Positions 61,701 through 64,000 of a stretch of 64,000 nt of DNA are shown piece by piece. The stretch's first letter is position 1; the number at the start of each line of letters is the position of its first letter. Position numbers and translations under genes: made by a program. The notes under the pieces are model-generated. The model saw nothing but the letters and a program-made list of their open reading frames with translations. It was not told the origin of the DNA and did not search any database. The stretch is from Branchiostoma belcheri. Lineage: Eukaryota; Chordata; Leptocardii; Amphioxiformes; Branchiostomatidae. The DNA lies in the NCBI RefSeq assembly GCF_001625305.1, contig NW_017803909.1:2483638-2547637 (forward strand), read 5' to 3'.

Positions 61701-64000
61701 GGCATTCTGCGGTCAAACGCGACTTGTTTAAGATGAAGGACATATCGCGAGTTTGGGCATTTTGTCTGTTATTTTCATACTACTTCTATAACTTATAAAT
61801 GGATTTTTAGTTCGAATTCGCTGCAAGTTGATATCACTTGTTACCATCCTCAAAATAAGGAATGGGAATGTGACGCCCTATTTTACGCGCCTGCGTTTTT
61901 TTTTGTGAAATGGCAAGACGTGACAACAGTTAGAATGGATGTCAGATGAGGCTTTTAGAAGGAGAGTAGACAAGGACTGTCTCGTTCTTCCCGGCGGATT
62001 ACTCGCCTGGCCCCAGTGAAGGCCGATCCGTTACACGCGCCAAATGTGGAGGAGGCTACCGAAAACGGGATTAACCATGCCATCACTCCCAGGTATCTGT
62101 TTCCCAGCGTCTGTGGTGTAAAAAACAAAACAAGCAGAACAACTTGTACTCGCTTGCTGTGAAAGCTTTTAACTCTGCCTACTTGTGCCATGATGATATA
62201 AATCGGTCGGACATGACTTGCCTGGATGCCGCAAAGCAAGACCCGTTACAGGCCCCGAAGGTAGAGCAGACCACGGCAAATGGGATAACCCACGACATCA
62301 CGCCCAGGAACCTGTTACCGAGCGTCTGAACAACATCATCGGAGGGAGGGAAAATCAAACAGGTGCACAGATTAGTATGTACGCGCCTAGAGGATTGTGT
62401 GGGATGGGTAGGAGAGGGTTGGTTTTCGTGGCATGGCTGACACACCCGTCTCACCTTCCCGACGTAAATATCGTCCCATTACAGGCGCCAAACGTCGAGC
62501 AGGCGACGGAGAAGGGAATGATCCACTTCATGACGCCCAGCCATCTGTTTCCTAACGTCTGGCGGAGAAACAAGAGAGAAATGTCATAGTTATTATCATC
62601 GTGACCGCCAGGTGGCGTCGCCGGTATGCGGGAATGAGGAGGCTGCCGCTGCTGTGCTGATGGTGGATGGATGGATGGACCAGGAAAGGAATGGATGCAT
62701 GGATCATGGGTGGGTGAATGGGTGCATGGATTGATTGCTCGTTGCAATCAAACCTTGATCGCTGCCAGTGGACAATTTGAGAAATTGTAGTCAGTGATAT
62801 GGAAAACAATGACATGCAAAAGCTTTGCGAGGTGGGAGAATAACAAGGCGGGCAGCGAAGCGTGAAAGGGTAGAGGTACGGGACATGACAGGAGACTAGA
62901 AAAACAGGCCCTGCAGCACAACTTGGCTTTTTTTTTCAAATTAGAAAACTTAACACACTAACGTCTGTGCTAACTTAACCCTAACCCTCACTTTAACATG
63001 TTTTGTCCTGTTTTATGAACTGCAATGAAAAAGGACAGTTTGTTGTCTTGCAGGGCCTGATTTTTCCTGTGCCGGTAGCGAGGATATGGCGACGACATAT
63101 CAACATTTCTTATTCTGGACATAAAACAACATACAACAATAACTTGTGACACTACAGACAAGCGTGAGCGATACGAAATACTTTGACAGAGTGCAACAGA
63201 CCACACAAAGCCGAACAGATAAAATATAACGGTTTTTGGTCACGTATAATCTCACGAGATGATGAAACGAGATCTTCATCCTGCAACATAATACAGTATA
63301 GAAAACGTTCGTAAGAGTTGATTTGAGAAACGCACTCGGTATATAACTACTTAGAACTTTCATTATTTTTAACAATACATTGTTTATCTCCCGCAAACTT
63401 TATTTATGATAGAAGGTTTAAGTACTGGGAATTATTTTTTAGTTTAAGAAGTGTTTTTATATGTTGGATGCTGAGGATCTTACCACTGCGACAGCTCCTG
63501 ACGCCAGTAGCTCGGAGGGAGTCATGACGGAGAAGTAGGCGACGTTAGCGAGCACGTACAGGAGGGTGACTAACGGGATACTGATCATGATGGCCAGGGG
63601 AAGGTTTCTGTGAAGTAAAGAACCGTTGATCAATTCTGAACTACAAGTTTCTGTTCTGTGCATGTCTTTTCACTTTTCAACCAAACGATTTTAAAAATCT
63701 AATGTTTATTCAGGGAGCAGGGAAAAACATACCTGACAGGATTCTGGATTTCCTCTGTCACAAAGTTCAGGTTATTCCTGAAGAATGAAATAAAACAGAA
63801 TACATAGTCAGTGTACATACAATATTAAGCCTCTGAACAATATCTTATTCCTGCACAGCGGCGCACCAGAGGTAGCCACGCCTTTAAATACAATATTATT
63901 CCTGCAACGAAAGACTGTTTCAAATTCTCATTTTTCCCACGCTCGATACGAGAGTGGAACAGTTTACCTGCCCAGGCCGTACAGGCACAATCTGTGGAGG
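58756..64000 (-). CDS. b(0,+)AT-type amino-acid transporter (SLC7A9-like), 3' part
   Basis: The minus-strand gene enters at the right edge. Exons in order: 64000-63968 (partial), 63777-63733, 63607-63484, one of three TM8 exons (62558-62455, 62325-62222 or 62110-62007), 61129-61033, 60795-60646, 60349-60181, 58826-58756 (stop TAA). Sizes 45, 124, 104, 97 and 150 equal those of the LAT genes, showing common ancestry. Motifs [28 protein letters not shown] and the C-terminal [12 protein letters not shown] match the b(0,+)AT group rather than LAT. That group exchanges cystine and dibasic for neutral amino acids with rBAT (SLC3A1). The last exon lies 1.35 kb downstream of its neighbour, across an inserted repeat. 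About 264 residues are in the window and the N-terminal half is outside. The first partial exon is atypical: YGLG then Arg where WAYDGW-like is expected. Confidence 0.88.
59061..59094. repeat. Long perfect-type palindrome (CACCACACCAC hairpin)
   Basis: GGTTCACCACACCAC and GTGGTGTGGTGAAACC pair around a 3-nt GAA loop, followed by a TTC/TCC-rich tract (59110-59150). The phrase GGGTTCACCACA also occurs inverted at about 59739-59752 in the adjacent repeat, so this may be one end of the same or a related element. Confidence 0.7.
59266..59784. mobile_element. Dispersed repeat copy 2 (inverted relative to copy 1)
   Basis: Reverse complement of 45889-46488 without the internal 72-bp duplication. It sits in the last intron of the SLC7A9-like gene. 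Both copies share a hairpin word TTTGCTCCAAAGCAAA near the CTAGAAAGGCC edge. Confidence 0.8.
59836..60187. repeat. Partial tandem duplication spanning an exon-intron junction
   Basis: 59836-60027 and 60074-60187 share GTGCATGATGGGA, ATTTCCCAGCATGCCCCACACAA and a (G)TAAACGGAGA(C/G)TTACTCATG end. In the second copy this end is the true donor of the exon 60349-60181. In the first it is a decayed junction (GTAACT donor) with no exon beside it. Confidence 0.65.
62007..62110 (-). CDS. TM8 exon, copy C (GC donor)
   Basis: 104 nt, phase 0 in and 2 out, flanked by CACCACAG acceptor and a CAG|GCGAGT donor. It encodes [12 protein letters not shown]...GAR. In the LeuT fold this is the loop before TM8 plus TM8. 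It is open and carries the same STFGACNG core as copies A and B. The donor begins with GC rather than GT. Confidence 0.85.
62222..62325 (-). CDS. TM8 exon, copy B (GC donor)
   Basis: 104 nt with acceptor TTGTTCAG and donor CAG|GCAAGT, which is the strongest consensus form of a GC-AG donor. It encodes [12 protein letters not shown]...ASR. It is separated from copy A by 129 nt and from copy C by 111 nt. Confidence 0.87.
62455..62558 (-). CDS. TM8 exon, copy A (GT donor)
   Basis: 104 nt with acceptor CTCCGCCAG and donor AAG|GTGAGA. It encodes [12 protein letters not shown]...SGR. It is the only one of the three with a standard GT donor and comes first in transcription order. Confidence 0.88.
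62640..62750. repeat. GGAT-rich degenerate microsatellite
   Basis: GATGGATGGATGGA followed by degenerate GGATGCATGGAT and GGGTGAATGGGTG units in the intron upstream of TM8 exon A. Confidence 0.7.
62826..63483. other. Intron sequence of the SLC7A9-like gene, nothing further seen
   Basis: Rest of the intron between the TM7 exon (63607-63484) and TM8 copy A. There are no additional exon copies with splice sites and no gene. Contains a short TTAACCCTAACCCT phrase only. Confidence 0.6.

Noticed and set aside
62960..62990. TTAACCCTAACCCT telomere-like phrase
   Set aside because: Only about two units and not part of an array.
1..64000. tRNA, rRNA, CRISPR array, bacterial operon, or retroelement polymerase
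   Set aside because: Scanned by eye on both strands; none of the expected motifs were found.

Overview
This is a eukaryotic genomic window of intron-rich genes with GT-AG splicing, short exons and abundant simple and inverted repeats. It contains no bacterial-style gene packing. Gene content (a tandem SLC7 amino-acid transporter array next to a TIR-domain signalling gene), intron sizes and repeat style suggest an invertebrate deuterostome, most likely amphioxus (Branchiostoma). The organism is inferred, not proven. Exon models below were built by hand from splice sites, reading phase and homology among the paralogues. Every complete model closes in frame.

Layout. (1) 2142-8275, + strand: LAT-type SLC7 transporter, 10 coding exons, 500 aa. 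(2) 14189-25532, + strand: second LAT-type SLC7, same 10-exon structure, 488 aa, with a 5.7 kb first intron. (3) 35942-41088, + strand: third LAT-type SLC7, 519 aa, with a 23-residue Cys-containing insertion before TM3 and an alternative last exon at 41510-41565. (4) 43528-56913, - strand: an unusual gene encoding TIR domain, helical region, tyrosine-kinase-like domain with a degraded DFG motif, and tyrosine-motif tail (1131 aa by the nearest 3' end). Its three tail exons lie in a ~2.4 kb segment present twice, on either side of a 20-N assembly gap. (5) 58756-64000+, - strand: 3' part of a b(0,+)AT/SLC7A9-type transporter in which the TM8 exon is present as three tandem 104-nt copies.

The three + strand LAT genes keep identical intron positions and phases, so they arose by tandem duplication. 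Each keeps the extracellular Cys that in vertebrate LATs bonds to the SLC3 heavy chain. Motifs of the ATF4/C-EBP amino-acid-response type (TGATGNAAN) occur upstream of all three, and in a tight cluster before gene 3. That would suit induction by amino-acid shortage, but this is inference. The b(0,+)AT-type gene belongs to the same SLC7 family but another subgroup.

The strongest candidates for something undescribed are the triple TM8 exon cassette, in which reading phase permits only one copy and two copies use GC donors, and the TIR/pseudokinase gene with its duplicated phospho-tyrosine-like tail modules. Remaining sequence is intronic or intergenic, with microsatellites, several MITE-like inverted-repeat elements and no further gene that I can support.
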